NCBI GenBank assembly: GCA_032718475.1
Contig: JAUCBJ010008237.1
Span: forward strand, 124,001-188,000
DNA from: Nemertoderma westbladi
Taxonomy: Eukaryota > Xenacoelomorpha > Nemertodermatida > Nemertodermatidae
DNA length: 64,000 nt
Direction of reading: 5' to 3'
Shown here in pieces: positions 32,916 through 43,539 of the stretch. Under the pieces are notes generated by a model that searched no databases, was not told where the DNA came from, and was given only the letters and a program-made list of their open reading frames with translations. Made by a program: the position numbers and the translations under genes. Position 1 is the stretch's first letter. Every line of letters begins with the position of its first letter.

Positions 32916-35705
32916 ATGGATTACATTAGCAATGTGGAGGTCCGGCCACTAGAGGCCAGTGGAATTACCGGACACAATCGGCCTCACAGGCGTCAGTTAA
33001 CTCCTGACCGGCTGCCTGTCTCACCCCCTACTGGAGAGAGAGCAGCCAACAATTCTTTGAGTCCCTTTCCTGATGACCTTTCTGGCCCAAACCCTGGGTC
33101 ACCAGGGAGGCCAGATTGTGATGGGGAGAGGGATTCTGGAGTTGGAGGCTACTCTCATGTTCCACCCCGACCAACAAAGCCATTGGTGAATCTGAGGCAA
33201 GTCACTAGACTAGCCTCAGTATACACCCTAACACTCGGGTCCCCAATGCGACAAGGTGAGCTGACTGCCTTGGCAGATAAGCTTTCTCTTAGCGCAGTGG
33301 GTGTTCAAGAGCACCGAATGCAGACTGGACAGACTGATGAGGTTCTGATTAAGGACATGGGGGGCGGTTGGCGACTCGCCCTCGCGTCAGCAGATGATAG
33401 TGGCAATGGTGGAATTGGTCTATTGATGAATCCAACTGCACATGCAGCATTGGACAAAATAGACCAAATCTCTAACCGCATCATCCGTTGCCACTTCTCA
33501 TGTTCTGGAAGACTGGCTAAGAAGTTTCCTAAGGTTGTTCTGATTGTGTGCTACTCTCCAAATAGTGTTGCCCCTGTAGAGGAGGTGGAAAATTTCTACC
33601 ACAATCTACAAGCAGCTACTGATGGAGTGGATCAGCATGCATTCTTAACATTCCTGGGAGACTTTAATGCAAGTCTGCATCAATCACCTACATCGCCCTG
33701 GGTCTATAGCAATAGTGTTAACCGAAATTCTGTCCACCTTCAGGATTTTATCTCTGGAAATGGATTGTTTTCGGCTGGAACCCAGTTCAAGAAGCGAACT
33801 GGAAAGCTATGGACTCATAGTGGACCCAGGGGTCACAAGTCCCAGATAGACCATATTCTGTTTCGTAGGAAATACAGGAGCTCTATACAAGACTGTAATG
33901 CATTTACACTTCGACCCTTCTTCAGTGATCACCGCCTTATTGTGGCCAAGGTAAGACTTAGTCTGCGAGCTAGCAGAACAACGAAATCTGCCTTGCCGCG
34001 GCATGACTGGTCCTCTCTGTTGCAACAGCCAAGTGTGAGATCCAGCTTCACACTACAGCTGAGCAACAGGTATGAGGCTCTTGCCTCTGAGGCGGCAGAT
34101 CACTGTGAGGGCTATACTGCCTTTACAGAAGCAGTTAAGTTAGCAGCCGCAGAAACAGTTCCTGTATACCCTCGAAACAGGAAAAGGGCCCCCTTGACTG
34201 ACAACAAAATTCAGAAGTGCCGAAATGACCTTCATAAGGCGCAGAAAGAGTCCCGACTCAAACAGACTACAGCGGCCAAGAATGCAGTTAAGGCTGCATC
34301 GAGGTCCCTGAACAGGCAGTACTCTGTTAATCTACAGGAGGAGCTAATAAACCAACAGGTTGATGCCATCAATGATGCTGACGACAGCAGGCAATCATCC
34401 CAGGCATGGAAATCAATCAATCTGCTTACTGGGCGGAAAAGCCAACCAACCACCAAGGTTAAGGCTGAATCACCAGCCGATCGCCTCAATGGTTGGAAAG
34501 CCCACTTTGAAAAGCTCCTCAATAATGACAGGGTATTGCCTGATAACTTTATAGAAGTAAAAGTGTCTGAGTCTGTACTCCTAGATATTCCCATTGGCGA
34601 TATCTCCTTTGCAGAAGTGAAGGCTGCTGCAAAGAGCATTAAGACCAATCGTGCCAGTGGAGTAGATGGTGTTCCCCCTGAGGTCTTTAAAATACCTGAG
34701 TGTTTAAAGCTCATCTATCCCATCATAGTAGACATGTACCGAACAACAAGAGTCCCACAAGAAATGAAAACAAATAAGTTGGTGCCAGTTCCCAAGAAGG
34801 GCAACCTAACACTCTATGGTTCTTTTCGGGGAATCTCATTGATCTCGATTGCTGCAAAGCTATACAATAGGATTCTATTAAATCGCATCAGGGATCCCAT
34901 TGAGAGACTGCTCCGTGGAAATCAGAATGGGTTCCGTAAAGGTCGTGGGACCATGGAGCCCATTTTGGCACTTAGAAGGATAATTGAAGAATTATCAAAA
35001 AAGAAAGACAGGCATCTGGCTGTTATCTTTGTTGACTTCTTCAAGGCCTTTGATTCAGTCTCTCGCTCACGTATGTTCAGCATACTTTCATTATATGGGA
35101 TTCCTGATGAAATTATTGCAGCAATCAGATCAGTATATGATGGTTCGACAACATTTGTGTCTACTGTTGATGGTGACACAGAACCATTTGAAGTGTTATG
35201 GGGCGTCCTCCAAGGAGACACACTTGCACCATTCTTGTTCATTATTGTGGTTGACTATGTTCTACGCATGTCCTTAGATCATCATAATGATGATGGGGTG
35301 ATGATAACTCCACCTACTGGCTCCAGAAGTCGAGGAAATCCTGCCAAGTACCTAACTGATCTAGACTTTGCTGATGACTTAGGAGTACTCTCAGAATCAT
35401 TAGAGGGAGCCCAACGGCTCCTCAGCTCATTAGAACATGCTGCTTCTAGTGTTGGTCTTTTTATTAACTCCAGAAAGACCAAAATTCTGACCGTTAACTT
35501 TGAAAGACCTCAGCAAGTCTCTGATCGGATGAGCATAAGCTCAAAGGATGGTATGCTTGAGCATGTGGACGACTTCTGTTACCTGGGATCATGGATCCGG
35601 AAGTCAGGTGAGGACCTTCGAATACGTAAGGAAAAGGCATGGGCAGCCTTGAATAGGCTTTCCAGGATTTGGAAGTCACCGAGAATTAATCGGAAACAAT
35701 TATAA
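32916..35705 (+). CDS. LINE-A endonuclease/reverse transcriptase, 3'-truncated
   Basis: 929-codon open frame, the best-preserved retrotransposon here. Residues 1-95: proline-rich N-terminal region, also present in the copy at 21.5 kb. About 95-350: APE-type endonuclease with VGVQEHR (catalytic Glu), GDFNA near 247, QIDHILF and SDHRL near 336. About 350-560: basic linker. About 560-880: RT with RGISLISIAAKL, IFVDFFKAFDS (motif A, near 701), VLQGDTLAPFLF (motif B, near 765) and FADDLGV (motif C, near 817). All catalytic residues are present. It lacks the C-terminal domain of about 150-220 residues seen in the 24-kb copy; alignment ends at about 35697-35703, after which SVOP-like sequence follows. 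Family resembles RTE/Proto2/CR1-type LINEs; I cannot decide the clade. Confidence 0.93.
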   Translation: MDYISNVEVRPLEASGITGHNRPHRRQLTPDRLPVSPPTGERAANNSLSPFPDDLSGPNPGSPGRPDCDGERDSGVGGYSHVPPRPTKPLVNLRQVTRLASVYTLTLGSPMRQGELTALADKLSLSAVGVQEHRMQTGQTDEVLIKDMGGGWRLALASADDSGNGGIGLLMNPTAHAALDKIDQISNRIIRCHFSCSGRLAKKFPKVVLIVCYSPNSVAPVEEVENFYHNLQAATDGVDQHAFLTFLGDFNASLHQSPTSPWVYSNSVNRNSVHLQDFISGNGLFSAGTQFKKRTGKLWTHSGPRGHKSQIDHILFRRKYRSSIQDCNAFTLRPFFSDHRLIVAKVRLSLRASRTTKSALPRHDWSSLLQQPSVRSSFTLQLSNRYEALASEAADHCEGYTAFTEAVKLAAAETVPVYPRNRKRAPLTDNKIQKCRNDLHKAQKESRLKQTTAAKNAVKAASRSLNRQYSVNLQEELINQQVDAINDADDSRQSSQAWKSINLLTGRKSQPTTKVKAESPADRLNGWKAHFEKLLNNDRVLPDNFIEVKVSESVLLDIPIGDISFAEVKAAAKSIKTNRASGVDGVPPEVFKIPECLKLIYPIIVDMYRTTRVPQEMKTNKLVPVPKKGNLTLYGSFRGISLISIAAKLYNRILLNRIRDPIERLLRGNQNGFRKGRGTMEPILALRRIIEELSKKKDRHLAVIFVDFFKAFDSVSRSRMFSILSLYGIPDEIIAAIRSVYDGSTTFVSTVDGDTEPFEVLWGVLQGDTLAPFLFIIVVDYVLRMSLDHHNDDGVMITPPTGSRSRGNPAKYLTDLDFADDLGVLSESLEGAQRLLSSLEHAASSVGLFINSRKTKILTVNFERPQQVSDRMSISSKDGMLEHVDDFCYLGSWIRKSGEDLRIRKEKAWAALNRLSRIWKSPRINRKQL

Positions 35706-35742
35706 ACTAACAATATTTTATATTATTCGATTTTCATTTGAA

Positions 35743-37176
35743 ATGGATACGAAAAACACGGATATTGTAAATATTAACAGGCGGAAAAATCAAGTTGAAT
35801 CTGAAGCAAAGAACACATTTACAGCTGATGATGCGATTGAGTATTTGGGTTTCGGCAAATTTCAGGTGAAACTGTCAATAGTGGTTGGATTAAACTGGCT
35901 CGCAGAAGCAATGGAAATGACTCTAGTTAGTATCCTTGCACCGGAACTCATGTGTCAATGGCATATATCGGTTTGGAGTGCTGCTCTATTATCTATTGTA
36001 GTCTTCGCTGGAATGGGTATCACATCTTCACTAATTTGGGGTCGCGTCTGTGATGTATATGGTCGTCGTTGTTGCTTGGTGATTTGCGGATCATTTGCTT
36101 TCGTTTTTGGCCTTCTCAGTGCTTTTACAACAAACTTTTATTGGATTTTACTGCTGAGATTTATTGTTGGGTGCTATGTTGGTGGAACGCCCCAGGCTGT
36201 AACCCTCTACTCAGAATTCCTCCCTCAGAAATCTCGAGCACGCTGCCTCGTTTTCATTCAAGTACCTTTTGCTATTGGTGCTTGTCTGACTGCAGTTCTC
36301 GCTCTTATATTTATGAGGATTGCTGGATGGCGTATCTGGCTGGCACTTTGCAGCATACCATTACTTATTTTCGTCTGCTGTAGTTTTTGGCTGCCAGAAA
36401 CGCCGCGATTTCTTCTTGTTTCTGGAAAAACCCATGATGCAGTTAAAGTTCTTTACAGAGTTGCCTTCGATAACAATAAGAAGATGTTGACTGGAGAACT
36501 AATACCGACTCCTCTAGTTGAGCGAGGAAAAATACAATCATTATTCCAGGGAAAATTATTAACGGGAACGGTTTTACTGGTTTTCATATGGTTGACCATA
36601 TATTTTTGTTATTTTGGTATTCAGTTGCTGACAGCTCAAATTTTCTTCCTTCATCGTCAAGAAACGAACCCAACATCAACCAGTAGTGGTGCCTGCTTCC
36701 AAGACTGTTACCTTTTAGAAGACACTGACTATTTTGATATCCTCTGGACTGCAACTGCTGAATTTCCAGGACTTCTAATAATGGTGTTGCTGATGGATCG
36801 CATTGGTCGTAAGAAAACTTTGGCTATACTAGTTTTGATATTTGCCATATTCTCTGCTTTATTGGCGAGCGGAAATTCTAGAACATTGACAACATTGTAT
36901 CTCTGCGGAGCTAGAATAGGCATTACTGGTGCATCACAAGGGCTCTACGTATACTCTGTGGAATTCTACCCAACCGTGGTGCGAGGTGTGGGTTTGGGTC
37001 TCTGCAGCGCAGCAAGTAGAATGGGTTCTATATTATCTGCAATTATCGCACAAATTTTGGTATCATTTCATTATTATCTGGCTATTGGTATATTTTCTGG
37101 TTTGGCATTATTATCTTGTTTGGCTATTATATTGTTGCCTGTTGAAACCAAAGATCTGAAAATGGCAGACACTTAA
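35743..37176 (+). CDS. SVOP/SV2-like major facilitator transporter
   Basis: 477 residues, 12 predicted membrane spans, no introns. SVOP-type landmarks in order: FTADDAIEYLGFGKFQ (N-terminal cytosolic motif), WLAEAMEM in TM1, LIWGRVCDVYGRR (loop 2-3 MFS signature), GGTPQAVTLYSEFLP in TM4, WLPETPRFLL after TM6, a cysteine-bearing loop between TM7 and TM8 (CFQDCYLLEDTDYFDILWT), FPGLLI..MDRIGRKKT, YVYSVEFYPTVVRGVGLG and LPVETK at the end. Length matches SVOP minus its N-terminal extension. SVOP proteins sit in synaptic vesicle membranes; the substrate is unknown. The frame is fully open. Being single-exon and abutting a LINE, it may be a retrocopy. The start is the first ATG, with A at -3. An N-terminal extension typical of vertebrate SVOP is short here. 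Confidence 0.9.
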   Translation: MDTKNTDIVNINRRKNQVESEAKNTFTADDAIEYLGFGKFQVKLSIVVGLNWLAEAMEMTLVSILAPELMCQWHISVWSAALLSIVVFAGMGITSSLIWGRVCDVYGRRCCLVICGSFAFVFGLLSAFTTNFYWILLLRFIVGCYVGGTPQAVTLYSEFLPQKSRARCLVFIQVPFAIGACLTAVLALIFMRIAGWRIWLALCSIPLLIFVCCSFWLPETPRFLLVSGKTHDAVKVLYRVAFDNNKKMLTGELIPTPLVERGKIQSLFQGKLLTGTVLLVFIWLTIYFCYFGIQLLTAQIFFLHRQETNPTSTSSGACFQDCYLLEDTDYFDILWTATAEFPGLLIMVLLMDRIGRKKTLAILVLIFAIFSALLASGNSRTLTTLYLCGARIGITGASQGLYVYSVEFYPTVVRGVGLGLCSAASRMGSILSAIIAQILVSFHYYLAIGIFSGLALLSCLAIILLPVETKDLKMADT

Positions 37177-37268
37177 AAATATGTTTTCCCATTCAATATA
37201 CATTTCAATTCAATATAAGCAGGTACAAAGGAAAACTGACACGGTGACTGTGTCTGAGAGGAGGGATG

Positions 37269-37997
37269 ATTCCATGCAGGGATCGTACGGTACTACCGCT
37301 ACCGCAAATACCGCGCTTTTTACTACCGCTATCGCAAATGCCAACTACTGCGGTATTTGCGGTAGTTGTTAAGTATAGTTGTTAAGTTTAGTTATAAATT
37401 AAATTTTTACTGTAAACTGTGTTCCAAAATTAAGTTGAAGTTCATATTGTGTCATAACAGGCTGAAACAGCAGCCAATAGTAATAGTCAAATTATTTGAA
37501 ATAGTCAAATAATTTTCTAAAATAATAATCCTGATTTCGTATAACTATGAAATTAATAAGATATAAATTTTTTATAATGCGAAAAAATTATAAAACTTTT
37601 ATCGTATCCTATCGCATTTTCTTCCAATCACATTAATATCACATTGTATCCTTCAGTCCTTTATTTAATCCCTTCAAAAATTACCATATATAAATATATA
37701 AATAAATGTTAAGCCATCATTTTACAGCAGTTGTTACACATTATATATGAGAAATTGGTTCGCATTGTATCGTATTTTCTGTCAACAAAAACAAAAAGAA
37801 ATTAAAATTTATTAGTTAAAGAAAACAATTTACCAAAAATAAATAAACGCCACTCTTTAAAAAAAAGTCAAAAGTGAGCGTCTAACTTCATTAAATAACA
37901 GCTACATTATTTGCTACCGCGGTAAATACCACTACCGCAAAGCCATACCGTTACCGCTACCGCAAAAAGTATCTACCGTACGATCCCTGATTCCATG
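37269..37997. mobile_element. Non-autonomous hAT element with 8-bp TSD
   Basis: Element 37277-37989 (713 bp) starts CAGGGATCGTACGGTA and ends TACCGTACGATCCCTG: a 16-bp perfect terminal inverted repeat of the CAGGG/CCCTG type. Both sides carry ATTCCATG (37269-37276 and 37990-37997), an exact 8-bp target-site duplication as made by hAT transposases. Subterminal ACCGCTACCGCAAATACCGC words occur near both ends, directly and inverted, as expected of transposase-binding sites. The inside is AT-rich with no transposase frame, so it must be mobilised in trans. It lies 93 bp after the SVOP-like stop codon. Confidence 0.95.
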
Positions 37998-38384
37998 TAA
38001 ACATTTCGAGAAAATAATAAAATTTATAAAATTGAAACTATTTTTCTCTGTATTTGGGATAGGATACAATTTGAAATAATTGTAAAACTTTAATAGCTTT
38101 ATTTCATGAGACTCAATTGTTGATAGAAATACATTACTTAATAAAGTCATTGTCGTATAATTTATTAATTCGTTTGTGAAGGGAATTAATTGGAAACAAT
38201 TAAATTTGTTAACATTATAAGGGATTTCACGCAGCGAAACTGTAGTCATCATCAGCGATCCGATCAGTCACCATTGTACTGTAATATGGTTAGTTATCAC
38301 TGGAGCTGCTCGGGTTCCTGCAGCTATTATTAGTTTGTTTGTGGCTGGTTGGGTGGAATGTTTGAACGGTAATAAGTCGATCAA

Positions 38385-38640
38385 TCATGGATGAAATAGA
38401 ACCAAACTTGTCACATATGTAGTCTATTAAAAGTTTAGAAATTCTTCACACAGACAGAATTCTATAGTTCCTCTGTCTGCCGCTAGAGGGCTAATTGACA
38501 TAAACGTAAAGTAGCCGTAATTACAGAACCAACCATCAGATTCATCTGAAATTTGGTAGTAACTAACCTACACAGGCAGACTTTTACTGTTCCTCTGTCT
38601 ACCGCCAGGGGACTTCTCAATATCTATATTAATAAATTAA
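38385..38640 (+). repeat. Dispersed repeat, internally duplicated
   Basis: GTTCCTCTGTCTGCCGCTAG and GTTCCTCTGTCTACCGCCAG, about 120 bp apart, show an internal duplication. The first half is shared with 18225-18275. Confidence 0.5.
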
Positions 38641-39149
38641 TTAATATAGATTTCGATATATTATTATATAGATAATAATTAATTATTTAATTATATATGA
38701 GAATTCATCTCGTGACTTCTCAATATGTTTACATGGGATAAAATTTTACAATAAAAAGGCGCGTTTCAAAACTGCGTTCCTACTATCAAGCACATGGTTT
38801 TGGAGACAATGCCGGTTTACATGGTTTTAAACTCCCAGACCGGTATTAAGAATACTATTTATTAGTTGTGCTCTTTTTAAATGTTTTCTATAAATTAAAT
38901 GTCTAACTGTGTATAATATTGGTTGGTGCATTTTTCTTGTTAATTTAATTAATTATACAGCATTACTGTACATGAGGAACTAAAGTGCGAACCGATTCGT
39001 TGTTATACTGGCTGGGATGTCTTTCATTTTAATCGATCCGAAGTACATAGATATATAAAGAACAATATATTGAAGAATTATATTATATAGCCATCTCAAC
39101 CGTACAATTGCCCCCAAGGACAATTTCCCCAACCCTAACAGATCATTTT

Positions 39150-39360
39150 TTTTAATTTGAGAACTGATTCGCCTCTGCATGATCTTGATCTATGGCAGTC
39201 GGCAGGCGAGAGGAAACAAGATGGTCAGACATTGACATACCCGAATAGTCTTTTAAAAGACACTAAACTTGATACTGCATATGAATTTACATGGCTGATC
39301 GCGAACTGGGTGTTGAGTTGTATTGAGTGGGCGGTCGGCGCTGCATCTGGAAATGGGTAA
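39150..39360 (+). pseudogene. Diverged LINE-A-like C-terminal fragment
   Basis: LHDLDLWQSAGERKQDGQTL..SLLKDTKLD parallels VHNLLLWQPHGVNKPGGQPM..RILKDTGLE of LINE-A (26190-26290). Same domain, different and older family. Open for 67 codons only. Confidence 0.65.
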
Positions 39361-39424
39361 ACCGACAACTCGAATTCATCATCAACACTTACCAGAGCCC
39401 GAGTATGACATTTACACAAAAGCA

Positions 39425-42400
39425 CGGCAAGATAGAACAGTACTTTAGTAACTACAGTAGCACGGTATGAATATCTAAAAAAAATTCGGCAAGATTTTTA
39501 TAGATATTCACACTAGTGTAAACCTAAATAAAGATATTGTCTGGATTTTCAACGGTAATTACCGATTTTACTGATACTTTGTTGTATTGTTTCGACATTT
39601 TCTTTCATTTTGATGCATTGACTATATATCGTTTTAAATGATTAATATATGAATTTTATGTTATCCATCCTAGTGAAGTGGCCGATGTTTGTAATATTTT
39701 ATGTTTGATATTTTTTTTCACATCTCAACAATATTTATTTTATTCAATATGGAAGGAGTGTGATGTGATTTGAAGGTGCGCAAATGTGAAAATATTATCT
39801 GCTGTAGAGCACTGAGCATTTTAAATGTATATCAACAAATCAATCAATATTTTTTATTCGCAATATTTAAGCATTTTACATTTATAGATTTTATGATATT
39901 GCAGGACCAACAACGCAGTAGCTTTGGCTAGTAGGATGTTGATGGCCCATAACAATGAGTGGTGAATATAATTAATTACAATAATAAAATAAAATAACAA
40001 CAAAATAATTAAATATAATAATGACTGTCGAGAGAGTTAGAAAATGGGTACATCATTTTTTAAATAGAATATTGATATTTTATATCGTATATAGATATTC
40101 TAATGCACTAATGAAGCATTCATTGACTTGACGGAATTCCCTAATGAGACAGACATTACTCTCTTCTGGCTGTGAGCAATCACTATTCCTTACAATTTAG
40201 AGAATATTTAACAAGGGTCTCATTGATTAGTATTTCAGGGATGCAAATTCAATAGAACAGAACATCCTCTACAAGAAGGGGATCTGTAGGCTACACCCAC
40301 TTCACTAGGAGTAAGAGATTAAAAGAGGTTTTACGATGTATCATTGCTGGCCACAAGGGATTTACATTTAAACTTAATATGTTCGAGATGAGTAATCCCA
40401 CCCCAGTAAAGGTTTTACAACCATTTTTAGGTTTCACGGGTGGATATCGATCTGGTAATGAGTGGCCTGCTGGATCTATAAGATATTTTTTTATATTTTT
40501 GGTGACGTTTTTTTTTACTCGTTTACATTAAACAGTAAATTCCATGCTGTTGTTGGGCACTCGTAGACAAGCACATATAATTTCTTAAATAGAGAAATGC
40601 ACTAATATAAGTAGTACATTATAGTAGTACAATATATCACTGTATCAATCAATAAATATATCAATCAAAATATCAATGTAATATATTAGTTGTTTTTCAT
40701 GTGTACTGTAAATTTGGAACTCTTTCCAGCTGGTTGAAATTGGAATTATTTATTGAGAAATGTATACTTTTAGATTATTATATAAAGAAATTTGCCACAA
40801 AACCTTTAAATTCCACAAAAAAATATTTCATTTTTGAGATTTTTCCAATTTTAAATTTGCTACTTTTGACGATTTTGACATAATAGCCAAAAATAATGTG
40901 GCCTGGATATAACTCATTTAATATGTTAAGGAAATTTCGAAAATTCCTTTGAATACAATTCGAAGGACCGCCATTCACGGGCTTCATATCAAAGTAATTA
41001 ATTCGCCACCAGCTCACCTTATGTTCCAACAAACCCGCATTAGCCATTAGAATATCTGTGGGGATTTACAACGGGAGGTGACCACTCACTGCACATTCAT
41101 TTCGGTGGCTCACAAGTATTTTTCCATTGCAATGATGAAAACCAAGGCAAACTACGCTGTGCACTAACTAACTAACTACGTCATGTGCGGATCAAAGCTA
41201 GCAAGTTCCTTAATATATTCCATTCACATATCTATCCTTATTACAACGAAAGCAACAAGCAATTTATTTAGATCGAGTTCCCAGGAAGGCTTTCAAACGA
41301 CAACTTACTTCCACCAACTATCTGCATAGCTAAGTGGAAGGAGGGGCATAGGAGCTAGCTACGCACACATACACTATTTCACTCACTCACTACTGATGAC
41401 AAACGAAACACCAGCATACAAACGGGAAACCAGGCCGACCAACCAGCGCATTTATTGAATAAACCAGGTAGGCATAGCAGCTCACCATATGTGCACACAC
41501 TTGGGCCTGTCAATGTGTGGGGAATTGGGGCATGCAGGTAGCCACAACCAACCGACCAACCTTATCAGAGGTGCACAGAGCCAGATAGCAGTGCTGGCCT
41601 CTGGTAGGATACCTCAGTTATAATCAGGTTTAATTTCCTTTCAATTCAGGGTTATCGTAAAACATTTTGTAGATTTTCCATTAAATGTGCTATTTGTGTG
41701 TATCTTAGCTATCAATGTTACTTGTTATTGCTTGTATTTTATATATAAATGTTGGTAATCTATGTATTTGAAATGATATCGCTTTACAAAATATTCTCAT
41801 TGAAGCAAAAGAGTTTGTATCTGAATAATGTGCTAATAGCAATTATAATAATATTTAATAATTTTTCGCACATTTTACTTAATCTTTCTTACATGGTTTC
41901 CAAACCTTTAATTAATGAGTTGATTAAGATAGAAATAAACCAATTGGAAAGAAAATATAATGATTACATATCTCATGTAAACTCCAGGATTCGAGGGGAA
42001 ATAATTAATTCAATTAGTTATCTTAGTAGTTACAATTATATCGAATGTGGTTCACTAACAAGTAAACAACATAACAATTTAAATTGAATTTTAAATTGAA
42101 ATAACATAAAAATGTATTTCAGTTTCTCTACACTCGGTTCTAGTTCTGGTTTCGAAAATTCCATCAATGTTATATTCGCAGTCTGATTCTGATAGTTTGC
42201 TTGTCCGTGGCCAATTCCATGACAAAAAACAGAGTCAATGATCAATTATATTCAATTATATTATATTCATTTACATTCTTATGTATTTTATCACCCAATT
42301 AAGATACTATATATTTTATACAGGAAAATATGTGAATATTACACTCAAAATTTAAAGACTTTCAATAAGGCAGATAACGTTTCATACATAGTCGTTTTAA

Positions 42401-43539
42401 TATCGCGCATATCCCATTGTATAAGGAGAACATAGAAATTAAATAATTAAAACCAACTATGCAAGTCATTTACATGATATTCTACTTTTTGGTTGGGAAT
42501 CAGTGTTAAGAACATAGATAAGAAACACAGTCTCAACTTAAGTTACATAAAATGCATATTTTTCATATAACATGAATGTCACAAAAATAATGATTAAAAT
42601 CCGTAAATGTTACAGTGTGGAGGAAGGGGGAGGGGGGTGCACCAACATTAACAGGAATGTGAAACAGCAACAATGTAATCATCAGGGAACAAGGAATACA
42701 ATTTTAATTTTAAACTTTCAATGGCTATTAACGATGATTCAATAAATTCATATGCAAATTGCCTTTGATTTTGAATTGGATCTCCCCTGTTTGATTTGTA
42801 GCGTTACGTGGAGATTGCAGATTTCAATTATTTATATGTCAGTGGTTTTGACGTTGATGCTGGGATCATGGCTTGGTTTCCCCCTTCAGTTCACCTTTTT
42901 ACCGCCGTATGATAAATTATGATTCATGCTTCTTCTGATCATTAGAATTAAGCACAACCAGCCAAGGCCACCCCCCCCCCCCCCCACCCCCCCACTACTA
43001 ATAATACAAAACTAATAATATTTCGGCACCAAATTGCAATTTTGTGAAATTAACATGATATTCTTCTAGACATAGACCCATATGTCTATAAAATAAATAT
43101 TCCTTTATATTTTAATTACGCATACTGTGTATGTAAAATTATTTAGATTATAATATTATATATATAATACAGTTTAGACTTTATTGCATTATAAGAATGC
43201 CATTTTCAATTACAATTCTCAAATTTCCATTCAAGAAAGAGCATGTTACTCAAAAATTAATTAATAAAGAAAAATGAAAAAACCGCCTTGCATGATATGT
43301 ATGGAATAGCACTCATAGTAATTCTATCTTAAGATACATAATCTCTTTGCTTCATTGTGAATCTAAAATTTTGTTGGAAAATTAGAAGTCGCATATCGCA
43401 GATTTATCTAAAGCATCAAACTCCACTTCCTTGTGTACATTACCCGTTATTTTTACACCGACATTCTAAAATTTTCATCGAAACACATTGGTATTATTTT
43501 TGCAACCTGTAACGCTGTGGAATAAACAACATATCTAGA
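39425..43539. other. 4.1 kb without a supportable gene
   Basis: AT-rich. Contains a C tract (42971-42993) and scattered short frames (40701-40883, 41749-42087, 42238-42435) without domains. On the minus strand, ATG at 41047 followed by nine codons and CATAAG|GTGAGC (donor at about 41017) could be a first exon, but nothing downstream confirms it. The region just before 43540 should hold the 5' UTR or promoter of the Piccolo-like gene; I see no TATA box I would defend. Confidence 0.4.

Noticed and set aside
41017-41047. Minus-strand first exon (ATG plus nine codons, then CATAAG|GTGAGC)
   Set aside because: Good donor context, but ten codons are too few to recognise and no matching downstream exon is seen on the minus strand.
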